Assembly (NCBI GenBank): GCA_937906945.1
Contig: CALCUE010000026.1
Location: 189,384 to 253,383 of the forward strand
Reading direction: 5' to 3'
Length of the DNA: 64,000 nucleotides
Origin: an uncultured Clostridia bacterium
GTDB taxonomy: Bacteria; Bacillota; Clostridia; Oscillospirales; Ruminococcaceae
Below, one piece after another: positions 50,136-59,252 of the stretch. Position numbers and translations under genes: made by a program. The notes beneath the pieces are model-generated. The model did no database searches. It was given only the letters and a program-made list of their open reading frames with translations, and was not told the origin of the DNA. The number at the start of each line of letters is the position of its first letter. Position 1 is the first letter of the stretch.

Positions 50136-50579
50136 ATGAAATCCATCTCAAAAATCGTTATTCCCCTCGTCCTGCTGTGTCTGTTTTCCGCCTGTGGTCG
50201 AAAGGAGATTCCGCTGCCTTCCCCTGCTTCCGAGGTGTCTTCGGTAAGTCAGTCATCCGAGTCCCCTATCATTCCAAACAAACCACCGGAAGAAAAGGAC
50301 GAGGAAGAAAATCCAAATCAAACGACCGTAACTTTACAGGACTTCCTCGAAAGTTACGAATCGTTCATTGACCGCTACGTCGCCTTTATGAGGCGTTATA
50401 AAGACAGTGATGATCCTTTGAGCATGCTCAGCGATTATCTGGAGATCCTTCGGGAATATACCGCATTTGAAACCGCTCTTCAAGGTTACGACCTTTCGAC
50501 CATGTCTGAAGCCGACGCTCTCTATTATTCCGAAGTCATGCTCCGCTGCTCGCAGAAAATGCTTACTATCGCCGAATGA
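50136..50579 (+). CDS. Small lipoprotein of unknown function
   Basis: The protein of about 147 residues has a signal peptide with lipobox LFSAC (Cys20). A low-complexity Ser/Pro/Glu-rich linker (about 25-62) leads to a helical C-terminal domain (FLESYESFIDRYVAFMRRYK, YDLSTMSEADALYYSEVMLR). DUF6591-like helical lipoproteins of Clostridia look similar, but I am not sure of the family. The second of two close ATGs suits the AAAGGAG site better. Confidence 0.75.
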   Translation: MKSISKIVIPLVLLCLFSACGRKEIPLPSPASEVSSVSQSSESPIIPNKPPEEKDEEENPNQTTVTLQDFLESYESFIDRYVAFMRRYKDSDDPLSMLSDYLEILREYTAFETALQGYDLSTMSEADALYYSEVMLRCSQKMLTIAE

Positions 50580-50586
50580 AAAAAAG

Positions 50587-50616
50587 GGGCAGTACCGAAG
50601 GTGCTGCCCTTTTTTC
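50587..50616. terminator. Bidirectional terminator between the lipoprotein gene and deoC
   Basis: GGGCAG-T-ACC pairs with GGT-G-CTGCCC, with A- and T-tracts outside. Confidence 0.88.
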
Positions 50617-50619
50617 GTT

Positions 50620-51270
50620 TTATTCCAAAATTTTCGATGCACTGGAAGTACCGATCCTAGAAGCGCCAGCTTCAAGCATCGCACAGGCGGTTTCAAAATC
50701 CCGGATACCTCCGGCCGCTTTGACTCCCATCTCCGGCCCAACCGTTTCCCGCATCAGCTTTACGTCTTCCACGGTTGCTCCGCCATGAGAAAAACCGGTG
50801 GAGGTTTTAACAAACTGAGCTCCGGCCCGTTTTACCGCCAGACAGGCTTTCACTTTTTCCTCGTCCGTCAAAAGACAGCACTCAATAATGACCTTCAAAA
50901 TGGCCCTGTTGTCACAGGCGTCCAGAACGATAGCGATATCGTCCTCTACGCGGCGCCAATCGCCCACTTTGGCCGAGGCCACATCAATGACCATATCGAT
51001 CTCTTCAGCTCCGTCTTCGATGGCACAGGCGGCCTCAAAGGCCTTCGCGGCAGAAGCGGTAGCTCCAAGCGGAAAACCGACCACCGAGCAGGTTTTAATT
51101 CCGGTTCCCTTCAACTGCTTATGCACAAAATAGACATTCAGCGAGTTGACACAAACAGCGGCGGCACCATATTGTTTTGCCTCATCACAAAGCGTTTTGA
51201 GCTGTTCATGGGTCGCGTCCGGTTTCAGCAGGGTACAATCCAATGTTTTAGCTACTTCCGTTTTATCCAT
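50620..51270 (-). CDS. deoC: Deoxyribose-phosphate aldolase
   Basis: The 216-residue protein is a class I aldolase of the DeoC family: LDCTLLKPDAT (residues 10-20), VGFPLGATASAAKAFE, LKVIIECCLLT, and the Schiff-base lysine in FVKTSTGFSHGGAT (about 148-161). It splits 2-deoxyribose 5-phosphate into glyceraldehyde 3-phosphate and acetaldehyde. The ATG at 51270 is chosen since GGAGAA stands 6-7 bases before it; an upstream in-frame start would overlap the ylbF gene. Confidence 0.95.
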   Translation of the reverse strand: MDKTEVAKTLDCTLLKPDATHEQLKTLCDEAKQYGAAAVCVNSLNVYFVHKQLKGTGIKTCSVVGFPLGATASAAKAFEAACAIEDGAEEIDMVIDVASAKVGDWRRVEDDIAIVLDACDNRAILKVIIECCLLTDEEKVKACLAVKRAGAQFVKTSTGFSHGGATVEDVKLMRETVGPEMGVKAAGGIRDFETACAMLEAGASRIGTSSASKILE

Positions 51271-51283
51271 ATCCGTTCTCCTA

Positions 51284-51694
51284 TCAGCCACATCCGCCGC
51301 AGGACCCGCAGTCTCCGGAACAACCACCCTGTTCCGGTTTCGTTACGGTATCCGGATCATCTCCAGCCGCGGACATCTGAAGAATATGAATAACATACTC
51401 AAAAAGCTCATTAAATTCGTCTTGAGCCTCATTATAAACGACCATTTTCGGATCGTTGGTAATCTCGTCATACATGGTACGGACCGTCTGATCCAGTTCC
51501 TCGATCTTTGCGTCATCCCGCTCCGGTTTCGAAACCTCTTTGGTCAATTCATACCGTTTCATATTGAAGTCGGCGATTTTTTCCTGAAGAGCTTCATCAT
51601 CCTCCACATCTTTCTGCGTCATGTTGAGTTTGATATAGCTTTCATCCGCCTGAATTTTCTTGCCCAGTTCCCGGGTCATTTCAATAAGATCCAT
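51284..51694 (-). CDS. YlbF-family protein with Cys-rich tail
   Basis: The 136-residue protein has the helical YlbF/YmcA fold (residues about 1-110). It ends in GGCSGDCGSCGGCG, with four Cys in 12 residues. In Bacillus, YlbF and YmcA (RicF, RicA) with YaaT form a complex that binds 4Fe-4S clusters and affects RNase Y and development; YlbF carries C-terminal Cys ligands. Here the tail suggests cluster binding too. It follows miaB by 2 bp on the minus strand, in one operon with deoC. Confidence 0.88.
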   Translation of the reverse strand: MDLIEMTRELGKKIQADESYIKLNMTQKDVEDDEALQEKIADFNMKRYELTKEVSKPERDDAKIEELDQTVRTMYDEITNDPKMVVYNEAQDEFNELFEYVIHILQMSAAGDDPDTVTKPEQGGCSGDCGSCGGCG

Positions 51695-51696
51695 TT

Positions 51697-53079
51697 TTAT
51701 TCCTCCGTTTTAATAATTTCTCCATCCAACGCCCATCCGAGCGATTCTTTCAAATAAACTTTGGCAAAGCCCCGTTTTACTTCAGCGCGTGGAGCTCGCA
51801 CTACCAGATTTTCAAAACTTCGTCCACTGATATAATCCGCTCCGACGTCCACCTCATCATCAAACAAAACCGTTGTCGTCTTTCCGACGTAAGAGGCGTT
51901 GACTTTGTGGCTGATTTCCGTTTGCAGATCTAAAAGCTCCTGAAACCGCCGGGACGAAACCTCCGGCGGGATCTGGTTTTCCATAACGGCGGCCTTGGTT
52001 CCCTCTCGTTTGGAATAAATAAAGCTGTACGTCATCGACCAGTTGGCCTTTCGGGAAAGTTCCATGGTCTTTTGGAAATCTTCCTCCGTTTCGCCGGGAA
52101 AACCGACGATGATATCACTGGTGATCGTGATATCCGGCACGATCTCCCGAGCCATCTTCAAAAGATCCAGATAATGTTCCGCCGTATAGTGCCGGTTCAT
52201 CCGGCGAAGAACGTCATCAGAACCACTTTGCACCGGAAGGTGTATATAATGGCAGACCTTTTCGCAATCACGAATGGCCTCCAAAAGCTCTTTTGTACAG
52301 TCCTTGGGATGCGAAGTCATAAATTTAATGCGAAAATCACCGGGAATGGCGTTCACCTGCCGCAGGAGCTCGGCAAAAGTGATCGAATTTTCCAAGCCTT
52401 TCCCGTAGGAATTGACGTTTTGTCCCAAAAGCGTGATCTCTTTATAGCCGGCGGCCACGATTTCTCTCGCTTCCGCCAGAATATTTTCCGGTTCCCGGCT
52501 CTTTTCCCGACCACGGACAAGCGGCACGACACAATAAGTGCAAAAATTGTCACAGCCGTGCATAATGGGAAGATTGGCTTTCATATCATCGTCCCGATGG
52601 ATGGGAAGAGCCTCCATCATACAGCCTTCGCCCTCGCCGATATCGAAAAGACGTTTTTTCCCTCTCAGATGCTTATAAACCAGCTCCGGAAGACGGGGCG
52701 CGGCGTGTGTTCCGAAAACGATATCAACAAAAGGATAGCTTTCCCGGAATTTCTTCGCGATATGCTCCTGCTGTACCATACAGCCACAGACTGCGATGAT
52801 CATATCCGGGTTTTCGCTATGAGCCTTTTTCAGAATACCGACGTTACCGAAAACCCGTTTCTCAGCGTTCTCACGAATAGCGCAGGTATTAAAAATGACA
52901 AATTCCGCTTTTTCCGCTGACTCCACCAACGTATAGCCCATCTGCTCCAAAATCCCCTCCAGCTTTTCGCCGTCGGAAAAATTCTGCTGACAACCATAAG
53001 TATGGACAAAAGCGGTATGGGGTCCCGGCTTTTTCTCAAGAAGAGCACGGACAGACTCGATGTAATTCAGTTCTGCCAT
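51697..53079 (-). CDS. miaB: tRNA-2-methylthio-N6-dimethylallyladenosine synthase MiaB
   Basis: The 460-residue protein has the UPF0004 N-terminal domain with its three cluster Cys (HTYGCQQNFSDGEKLEG, FNTCAIRENAE, CGCMVQQ). The radical SAM core has CDNFCTYC, and a TRAM domain occupies about 395-458. It adds the methylthio group to i6A37 of tRNAs. The ylbF gene follows at 2 bp; in Bacillus ymcA lies beside miaB in the same way. Confidence 0.96.
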   Translation of the reverse strand: MAELNYIESVRALLEKKPGPHTAFVHTYGCQQNFSDGEKLEGILEQMGYTLVESAEKAEFVIFNTCAIRENAEKRVFGNVGILKKAHSENPDMIIAVCGCMVQQEHIAKKFRESYPFVDIVFGTHAAPRLPELVYKHLRGKKRLFDIGEGEGCMMEALPIHRDDDMKANLPIMHGCDNFCTYCVVPLVRGREKSREPENILAEAREIVAAGYKEITLLGQNVNSYGKGLENSITFAELLRQVNAIPGDFRIKFMTSHPKDCTKELLEAIRDCEKVCHYIHLPVQSGSDDVLRRMNRHYTAEHYLDLLKMAREIVPDITITSDIIVGFPGETEEDFQKTMELSRKANWSMTYSFIYSKREGTKAAVMENQIPPEVSSRRFQELLDLQTEISHKVNASYVGKTTTVLFDDEVDVGADYISGRSFENLVVRAPRAEVKRGFAKVYLKESLGWALDGEIIKTEE

Positions 53080-53258
53080 AGGAATTTCCTTTCCCTTTGT
53101 GAATTAAAACAAATGCGACGGCTTTTTCCGCCAAAAAAACAACTTTTATTATAGTATCACGTGATAAAGATTTATGCAATAGGATGATGCCGGGATGTTT
53201 AATCCGCTCTGTTCGCGGCCATAATATCTCTGTATCAAAAATACGGAGCGTGAGAAAA

Positions 53259-53612
53259 ATGACGGTTAAACGAGGAGATATCTTTTATGCGGATCTGAGC
53301 CCCGTTGTCGGTTCGGAACAAGGTGGAATTCGTCCCGTACTTATCGTACAGAACGACGTTGGCAACCGCTACAGTCCGACGGTCATTGCCGCCGCCATTA
53401 CCAGCCAGAAAGACAAAGCCAAATTACCGACCCATATCGAGGTTTCCTCCCAGAACTGCGGCCTTGCCAAAGATTCCATCGTTCTTTTGGAACAGATCCG
53501 CACCCTTGACAAAAAGCGTCTGAAAGAACACATGGGTCGGCTTGACAACGGCTCCATGGGACGCGTTGATGAAGCCCTTTCCATCAGCTTCGGTCTGGGA
53601 CAGAACGGATAA
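53259..53612 (+). CDS. mazF: MazF/EndoA-type mRNA interferase without adjacent antitoxin
   Basis: The protein of about 117 residues is a full-length MazF/PemK toxin of the EndoA type: VKRGDIFYADLSPVVGSEQGG (residues 3-23), RPVLIVQNDVGNRYSPTVI, and EQIRTLDKKRL. EndoA cleaves mRNA at specific short sites. Normally an antitoxin gene precedes it; here the 180 bp upstream, to the divergent miaB, contains no credible antitoxin. The ATG at 53259 has GGAGCGTGAG before it. Confidence 0.92.
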   Translation: MTVKRGDIFYADLSPVVGSEQGGIRPVLIVQNDVGNRYSPTVIAAAITSQKDKAKLPTHIEVSSQNCGLAKDSIVLLEQIRTLDKKRLKEHMGRLDNGSMGRVDEALSISFGLGQNG

Positions 53613-53636
53613 GAACCGGTTTCCCGGTTCTTTTTT
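53611..53636. terminator. Bidirectional terminator between mazF and the WYL gene
   Basis: AAGAACCGG pairs with CCGGTTCTT around a 4-nt loop, with T6 on the plus strand. Confidence 0.88.
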
Positions 53637-54627
53637 ATTGGTAACTTTCCGCGATCGCCCGGGCTCTCGCCTTCAGATCCTCCCGCAGCTTTTCCGGTTC
53701 CACCACCGTCAAGTCCGACGCAGAAAATTGGGACAGCCATCGAAGCAAACCTTCTCCTTCCGAGGCAAAAACTTCAGAACGGAAGCGGTTTTCCCCGATG
53801 GATTCAATGGGAACATTCTCTCCGAAACGGGCTCGAAAGTCTTTTGCGATTTTCTGACTGCCTTCCAATACTACCCGGATGATCTCACCGGTGTACATGT
53901 TGATATTATGCCTCAAATACTCCCCGATAGAAAAATTCTCGTCCAGTTCCTCAATTTCCTCTTTGGGACGGATGCGCTCTTTCAAAATCTCCACGTCCAC
54001 CATCATTTCCACCCGAAAATGGGTCAAATGATTGTGGCTTTTGCTGTTCCCGATCAAAAAATAGCCGTCGTCCATCCAGCAGAGATAATACGGCGAGATC
54101 TCATAAGTATGGCCGTCCCGTTTCAGCTTCATTCCGCCGTCCGGTTGGATCTCCAGATAATGAAACGAGATTTTTCGTCCCTGTTTGATCGCGTTGATGA
54201 TTTTATCAATGGAAAACCGTACCGTGCGGTTTTTCGGTTTGATCTGTTCATCAATAAAGCTCTGTTCCCGGATCAGCTCTTCCCCTGTGGCTGTTGCCAT
54301 CGTGCAGATTTTGTCCACCAACGTGCGGGAATCATTATATGGAAGGAATTTCGCTCCGGAAATGGCGTCGGCAATCATTTTCAGCTCATAATCCTCAAAA
54401 AGCTGATCAGTCATATAATAGCCCTTTTTCAGCTCGTCACAAAGAATGATCGAATAGCCGGAATTGCGGAGAACGGCGATATCCCTCGCCACCGATTTTC
54501 GCTCCGCTTTGATCCCTTTGGTTGCCAGATAAGCGATCAACTCGTTGGTGTTGACTGGATGCTGCTCGTCCGTCTTTTTTAAAAATTCGAGAATATACAG
54601 CAATTTTTCTTTGGTCTGTCCCTCCAT
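53635..54627 (-). CDS. WYL-domain transcriptional regulator
   Basis: The 330-residue protein has an N-terminal winged helix (EKLLYILEFLKKTDEQHPVNTNELIAYL and KAERKSVARDIAVLRNSGY). A WYL domain follows at about 140-230 (KISFHYLEIQPDGG, YEISPYYLCWMDDGYFLIG), then a C-terminal extension. WYL domains bind nucleic acid or nucleotide ligands and often control stress or defence genes. No obvious target is adjacent. Confidence 0.88.
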   Translation of the reverse strand: MEGQTKEKLLYILEFLKKTDEQHPVNTNELIAYLATKGIKAERKSVARDIAVLRNSGYSIILCDELKKGYYMTDQLFEDYELKMIADAISGAKFLPYNDSRTLVDKICTMATATGEELIREQSFIDEQIKPKNRTVRFSIDKIINAIKQGRKISFHYLEIQPDGGMKLKRDGHTYEISPYYLCWMDDGYFLIGNSKSHNHLTHFRVEMMVDVEILKERIRPKEEIEELDENFSIGEYLRHNINMYTGEIIRVVLEGSQKIAKDFRARFGENVPIESIGENRFRSEVFASEGEGLLRWLSQFSASDLTVVEPEKLREDLKARARAIAESYQ

Positions 54628-54663
54628 CGGTGTCCCGCCTTTCTTTTTTGATTTTCTATTCGT

Positions 54664-55527
54664 TTAGTTGAAGCCGCGGAATCCTTTACCAATGATCTCG
54701 CTACTGTTGGTAATCATAATAAACGCTTCCGGATCCACTTCTTTGACGTAGCGTCGGAGCAATACCGCCTGACTGCGCTTCATGACCGCTAAAATGACAT
54801 TCTTTTCCCGGTGCGTATAAGCTCCCTCCGCTTTATAAATCGTCGCGCTTCGATGTAAGGTCTGCTGAATAAACTCGCAGATCGGCTCCGGTTTCATCGT
54901 GATGATCGTAAAATATTTGCAAAGATTGAAGTTTTCGATGGCGCTATCGATGACCAGCGTTTTAGCGAAAAGGCCGGTGATCGAGAAAAGACCGGTTTCA
55001 AAATCAAAGACAACGAACGAACTGAGGGCAATAAAGAGGTCCACGATGAAAATGGCCGAACCGATTTCGATGGTGGTGTACTTTTTCAAAATCATTGCCA
55101 CAATATCTGTACCGCCGCTGGACGCGTCAATATTAAAAAGAATGGCGGAAGCGATACCCGGTACCCCCACGGCGAAAATCAGTTCCAACACCGGCTGATT
55201 GGTCAGAGGCGCTTCCAACGGGAAAAACTTGTCCAACGCCGAAATGCCAACGGTGGCCAAAAGGCATACGTAAATCGTTTTTCCTCCAAAACCTTTGCCC
55301 AAAACCACCATACCGATCACCAAAAGGATCCCGTTCATGATAAGGTTCAGCGTACTGGCCGGAATGGGGACAATGTTTCCGAGAATAATCGAAAGACCTG
55401 TCACACCACCAAAGGTAAAATTATTGGGATATTTGAAAAGCCACGTGCCAATGGCGGTCAGAACCGCCGCCAGTGTCAGCTCTCCGAATGTCAGCCAGTT
55501 TGCCTTGGTTATTTTCCGTTTTTCCAT
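54664..55527 (-). CDS. YitT family membrane protein
   Basis: The 287-residue protein has five or six membrane segments (YitT_membrane). A C-terminal cytoplasmic DUF2179 domain follows at about 205-285 (SATIYKAEGAYTHREKNVILAV, VDPEAFIMITNSSEIIGKGF). Function is unknown. The ATG at 55527 follows AAGGGGGA; an upstream in-frame start would overlap the rRNA methyltransferase gene. Confidence 0.9.
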   Translation of the reverse strand: MEKRKITKANWLTFGELTLAAVLTAIGTWLFKYPNNFTFGGVTGLSIILGNIVPIPASTLNLIMNGILLVIGMVVLGKGFGGKTIYVCLLATVGISALDKFFPLEAPLTNQPVLELIFAVGVPGIASAILFNIDASSGGTDIVAMILKKYTTIEIGSAIFIVDLFIALSSFVVFDFETGLFSITGLFAKTLVIDSAIENFNLCKYFTIITMKPEPICEFIQQTLHRSATIYKAEGAYTHREKNVILAVMKRSQAVLLRRYVKEVDPEAFIMITNSSEIIGKGFRGFN

Positions 55528-55538
55528 GGTATCCCCCT

Positions 55539-56765
55539 TCAAATAACCTGAAATAAGTAAAATTTTAGATAGTCCGTTTCCTCCACGTTCCAAAGAATCG
55601 GGTGATCCGGTGCCTGCTGTCTGGCCTCAATCTGCCGAAGCTCTACGGAAGCGTCTTTGGCCGCCGCGTGAAGCATTTTAACAAAAAGCTCATCCGGCAT
55701 AAAGTGAGAACAGGAACAGGTGGCGAAATAACCGCCCCTCGGCAGTAGCTTCATCGCTCTGAGATTAATCTCCTTATATCCTTTGGAAGCGCTGTCCACC
55801 GTTTTCCGGGACTTCGTGAACGCCGGTGGGTCAAGAATGATAAAATCGTATTTTTCCGCCGAATTTTCCAAAGCCGGAAGTAAATCGAAAACATTGGCGA
55901 CCCGAAAACTCATGCGGTCGGAAAGGCCATTCCTTTCCGCGTTCTTTTTTGCCATTTCAATGGCGGAATCGGAGATATCCACGGCGCAGACGTGCTCGGC
56001 GCCTCCTTTTGCCGCGTTCAAAGCAAACGAACCGGTATGGGTAAAGCAATCCAGCACCCGTTTTCCTTTGGCCAATTTGGCTACCGCCAGCCGATTATAT
56101 TTCTGATCGAGGAAAAAGCCCGTCTTTTGGCCGTTTTCAAAGTCCACTTCATATTCGATCCCATTTTCCACGATCGTCGTTACCGTGGAATCCGGGATCG
56201 GAAGACCGGGAAGCGGATACCAACCTTTGTTTTCCTCCAGTCCCTCCAAATTTCGGATACTAACGTCGTTTCTTTCATAAATTCCGGAAATTTTCTGCCC
56301 GTCCTCGGTTAAGACCTCGTAAAGAAGCGGGAAAATAAGATCTTTCCGCTTTTCTATTCCCACCGAAAGGGTTTGTGTCACAAGAATTTCTCCAAACCGA
56401 TCCACCGTAAGACCCGGAAACTGATCCGCTTCTCCAAAAATGACACGGCAGCAGGAAATATCGTTTCCCATCACCGTTTTCCGGTAATCCCAAGCGTAGC
56501 GAATGCGGCGCTTAAAAAACTCCCGATCAAACTTGTCGTTGGCGTTGCGGGAAATCAGACGAATACGGATCTTACTATTCCTGCTCAAAAATCCGGTGCC
56601 GATATATTTACCTTTTTCGCTGATAACATCGACCAAAGCGCCGTTTTCACAGTCTTCGCTGAGAGATCGCACTTCTGTATCATAAATCCACGGGTGACCG
56701 CCCATAGCCGAAAGCTCCGCTTTCTTCGTTACCGTCGCCTTGGGATAATTTCTCTCTGTTTTCAT
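55539..56765 (-). CDS. RlmI-like class I rRNA (cytosine-C5) methyltransferase
   Basis: The 408-residue protein starts with a PUA domain (about 5-75), then a linker domain and a SAM-dependent methyltransferase core: VLDCFTHTGSFALNAAKGGA (motif I), the DILDPPAF-type IILDPPAFTKS motif, and the CSCSHFM Cys motif near 345. RlmI-type enzymes methylate a 23S rRNA cytosine. It overlaps the phosphopantetheinyl transferase gene by 4 bp at its start and is followed by yitT after 11 bp. Confidence 0.92.
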   Translation of the reverse strand: MKTERNYPKATVTKKAELSAMGGHPWIYDTEVRSLSEDCENGALVDVISEKGKYIGTGFLSRNSKIRIRLISRNANDKFDREFFKRRIRYAWDYRKTVMGNDISCCRVIFGEADQFPGLTVDRFGEILVTQTLSVGIEKRKDLIFPLLYEVLTEDGQKISGIYERNDVSIRNLEGLEENKGWYPLPGLPIPDSTVTTIVENGIEYEVDFENGQKTGFFLDQKYNRLAVAKLAKGKRVLDCFTHTGSFALNAAKGGAEHVCAVDISDSAIEMAKKNAERNGLSDRMSFRVANVFDLLPALENSAEKYDFIILDPPAFTKSRKTVDSASKGYKEINLRAMKLLPRGGYFATCSCSHFMPDELFVKMLHAAAKDASVELRQIEARQQAPDHPILWNVEETDYLKFYLFQVI

Positions 56766-57397
56766 GGATTTTCTCCTTTATTAAAAAAATCTTCCGGGTA
56801 AAATTCCTTAATAAGTATCGGTTCGTCTTTTTCCAAAAAAGCCACAGAAAGGATTGCCTTTTTCCATTCTTCTGTATGAATATAAAAGTCCTTGCCGGAA
56901 ACCGTGACTTTTTGATCCTCCGGGATAACCGAAAAGCTCGAAAATGGCACCGAAAGGCCATCCCCGGTCAATTTGACCGCTGCCTCTTTTCTTGTCCAAA
57001 GGCGAAGGAACCGAACAGGATCCTCTCCAATCATATCCTGTTCTTCCTTTGTAAAAGAGCGGCGCAGAACGTTTTTTCGAATGAATACCGCTTTTTGGAT
57101 ATCCACCCCCACTGGTTTTTCCGAAACAGCGAGCACCGCAAAAGATCCGCTGTGAGAAATGGAAAAATAAGGCGCGTCATCCATATAGGGTTTGCCGTGC
57201 TCAAAAAAACGAAGCGGCTTCTTTTCCGAATAGCCCAAAACCTTTTGAAGCATAAGCCCCGTCAGAACCGAGAGCATTTTGTCCTCGGTTCTTCTAAGTC
57301 GTTCCGTCTTTTCCTTCCGCTCTTTTGGCAAAAGGGAAAAGCCTTTTTCAAAAGTCCCCGTAAAATTTTCGGCGTCACAATAATAGATCGTCAGCAT
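56762..57397 (-). CDS. 4'-phosphopantetheinyl transferase (Sfp type)
   Basis: The 211-residue protein has the Sfp-type motifs FSISHSGSFAVLAVS (77-91), VGVDIQK (97-103), and FLRLWTRKEAAVKLTG (about 129-144). It attaches the phosphopantetheine arm to carrier proteins. No polyketide or peptide synthetase lies in the window, so it may serve the primary acyl carrier protein or a distant cluster. It is the first gene of the minus-strand run. Confidence 0.93.
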   Translation of the reverse strand: MLTIYYCDAENFTGTFEKGFSLLPKERKEKTERLRRTEDKMLSVLTGLMLQKVLGYSEKKPLRFFEHGKPYMDDAPYFSISHSGSFAVLAVSEKPVGVDIQKAVFIRKNVLRRSFTKEEQDMIGEDPVRFLRLWTRKEAAVKLTGDGLSVPFSSFSVIPEDQKVTVSGKDFYIHTEEWKKAILSVAFLEKDEPILIKEFYPEDFFNKGENP

Positions 57398-57414
57398 AGA
57401 AAGAAAAATACCCG

Positions 57415-57442
57415 TTTACTTTCCGTCAATATTTGTTATAAT
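57415..57442 (+). promoter_or_regulatory. Promoter of the radical SAM gene
   Basis: TTTACT (57415-57420) and TATAAT (57437-57442) are 16 bp apart. The -10 box overlaps the first in-frame ATG (57441), so that ATG cannot be on a transcript made here. Confidence 0.65.
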
Positions 57443-57515
57443 GTTATGGAACACTTTATTTTATCATATTTTGCCCTATTTGCAAAGAGATTTTTTCGAA
57501 AAGGAGGACTGTCTT

Positions 57516-59216
57516 ACGGATCGCAATAAAGTCATCCTGTGCTCATTGAGTTCCAAATATGTCCATTCTCCCCTGGCTCCGTGGTGTTTAGCCGCCGGAA
57601 TCCGTACCTACAGCCAGATGGTTTTTGATTATAAAATCGTCGAAGGCACCATCAATGAACCGCTCGAAAAAATCGAGGAACGGATCGTCGCTGAAAATCC
57701 TTCCATCCTGGGACTTTCCTGCTATATCTGGAATTTTCAGTCCGTCAAAGAACTCGGCAAACGGCTGAAAAAATCTCTCCCCGGGCTTCAAATCATCCTC
57801 GGTGGTCCGGAAGTTTCCTATAACGCTTGCGAAGTATTATCCCTTTACAGCTGGTGCGATTATGTCATTTCCGGAGAGGGCGAATACCCTTTCTCGGCGC
57901 TTTGTGACGCCATTTTCTCCCATTCCGATCCAGCCATTCCCGGCGTCTGTTACCGTGGAAACCGTGGGGTGGTGCTTTCTGAACCCTACATCGGTGAAGG
58001 AGAGCCACCTTCCCCCTATTGCGATGACTACTTTGCCTCTTTACACGGTCGAATCTGCTATTTGGAGACCAGCCGCGGTTGTCCCTATTCCTGCGCGTTT
58101 TGCCTTTCCGGTCGCTGCGGCGGTGTTCGCTTTTTTAATTTAGACCGGGCTAAACAGGAAATGCTTCTTTTGGCCAACAGCGGCACCCAGACTGTCAAAC
58201 TGGTTGACCGCACGTTCAACGCTAATAAAGAACGTGCCAAAGAAATCTGGCGTTTTATCATTGCCGAGCATGGCAAGGGAATCCCGAACGGCGTTTGCTT
58301 TCATTTTGAGATCGCCGGCGATATTCTGGACGAGGAATCCATTGCCATTTTGAACAGCGCTCCCAAGGGCTCCATGCAGCTCGAAATCGGCCTCCAAAGC
58401 TTTAACGAAAAGACATTGGCGGCGGTCAACCGGAAAACCAATACCGAACGACTGAAAGCTAACATCCAAAAACTGGTCGCACCGCGAAATATCCACATTC
58501 ATATCGACCTGATCGCCGGTCTTCCCTACGAGGATCTGGATAGCTTCATTCAAAGCTTCAACATTGCCTATTCGTTGGCTCCCAATATGCTCCAACTGGG
58601 ATTTTTGAAGCTTTTGCATGGTGCCGCTATGCGAGAAAAACCTGAACAATATCCCTGCGAATTCCGAAAGGAACCCCCTTACGAGGTCATTTCTACCCCT
58701 TGGACCGATGAAGCGGTTCTGTGCCGGCTTCACCGGGTAGAAGACGCTTTGGAGCGATTAGCCAACAGCGGACGGTTTGTCCAGACGCTTTCCTATGTTC
58801 TTTCGTCCACCGGTCTTTCTCCTTTCGAGCTTTTTGACGGTTTCGGCGCTTTTGTTGCGGATAAAGTGGATGCTTTTGTTCCTCTGGATACTTATACGGA
58901 ACTTGCCTATTCCTATTTTTGTTCTTTGAAAGGCGTGGAAGAACCGGTGCTCAAAGATTGTATGATCTTTGACCGTATCGCCTCCAACGCCTCCGGAAAA
59001 TTACCGGACGTGCTCAAGGTCTCCGATCCCGCCATTAAAAAAATCCGTCTTTCCATCGAATCTCAGGAAGCCTTTTGCCGAAAGCCCAACGTCAAACGTG
59101 GTTTTGCCCTTCTGTCCTCCGAAAAAGCCGCCATTCTGGCCGACTACATCGAAAAGGACCCCGTAACAGGGCTTTATCTCATACAAAAAGTATTCTATGA
59201 CCCGGACAATCTGTAA
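57516..59216 (+). CDS. B12-binding-domain radical SAM protein (DUF4080 type), unusual start
   Basis: The protein of about 566 residues has an N-terminal cobalamin-binding fold (residues 1-135). A radical SAM core follows with the CPYSCAFC cluster motif and ETSRG before it, then a C-terminal DUF4080-like region. The reaction is unknown. The strong AAAAGGAGG (57500-57508) is followed by GTCTTACGG, with no in-frame ATG, GTG or TTG before the first conserved strand KVILCSLSSKYVHS. ACG at 57516 is the best-placed candidate. The ATG at 57441 is in frame but falls in the promoter. Confidence 0.8.
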   Translation, partial: TDRNKVILCSLSSKYVHSPLAPWCLAAGIRTYSQMVFDYKIVEGTINEPLEKIEERIVAENPSILGLSCYIWNFQSVKELGKRLKKSLPGLQIILGGPEVSYNACEVLSLYSWCDYVISGEGEYPFSALCDAIFSHSDPAIPGVCYRGNRGVVLSEPYIGEGEPPSPYCDDYFASLHGRICYLETSRGCPYSCAFCLSGRCGGVRFFNLDRAKQEMLLLANSGTQTVKLVDRTFNANKERAKEIWRFIIAEHGKGIPNGVCFHFEIAGDILDEESIAILNSAPKGSMQLEIGLQSFNEKTLAAVNRKTNTERLKANIQKLVAPRNIHIHIDLIAGLPYEDLDSFIQSFNIAYSLAPNMLQLGFLKLLHGAAMREKPEQYPCEFRKEPPYEVISTPWTDEAVLCRLHRVEDALERLANSGRFVQTLSYVLSSTGLSPFELFDGFGAFVADKVDAFVPLDTYTELAYSYFCSLKGVEEPVLKDCMIFDRIASNASGKLPDVLKVSDPAIKKIRLSIESQEAFCRKPNVKRGFALLSSEKAAILADYIEKDPVTGLYLIQKVFYDPDNL

Positions 59217-59252
59217 AAAGGACCGGCTGAAAAAAATCAGCCGGTCCTTTTT
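59215..59252. terminator. Bidirectional terminator between the radical SAM and TetR genes
   Basis: AAAAAGGACCGGCTGA pairs with TCAGCCGGTCCTTTTT. The TetR stop codon lies in the flank. Confidence 0.93.
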
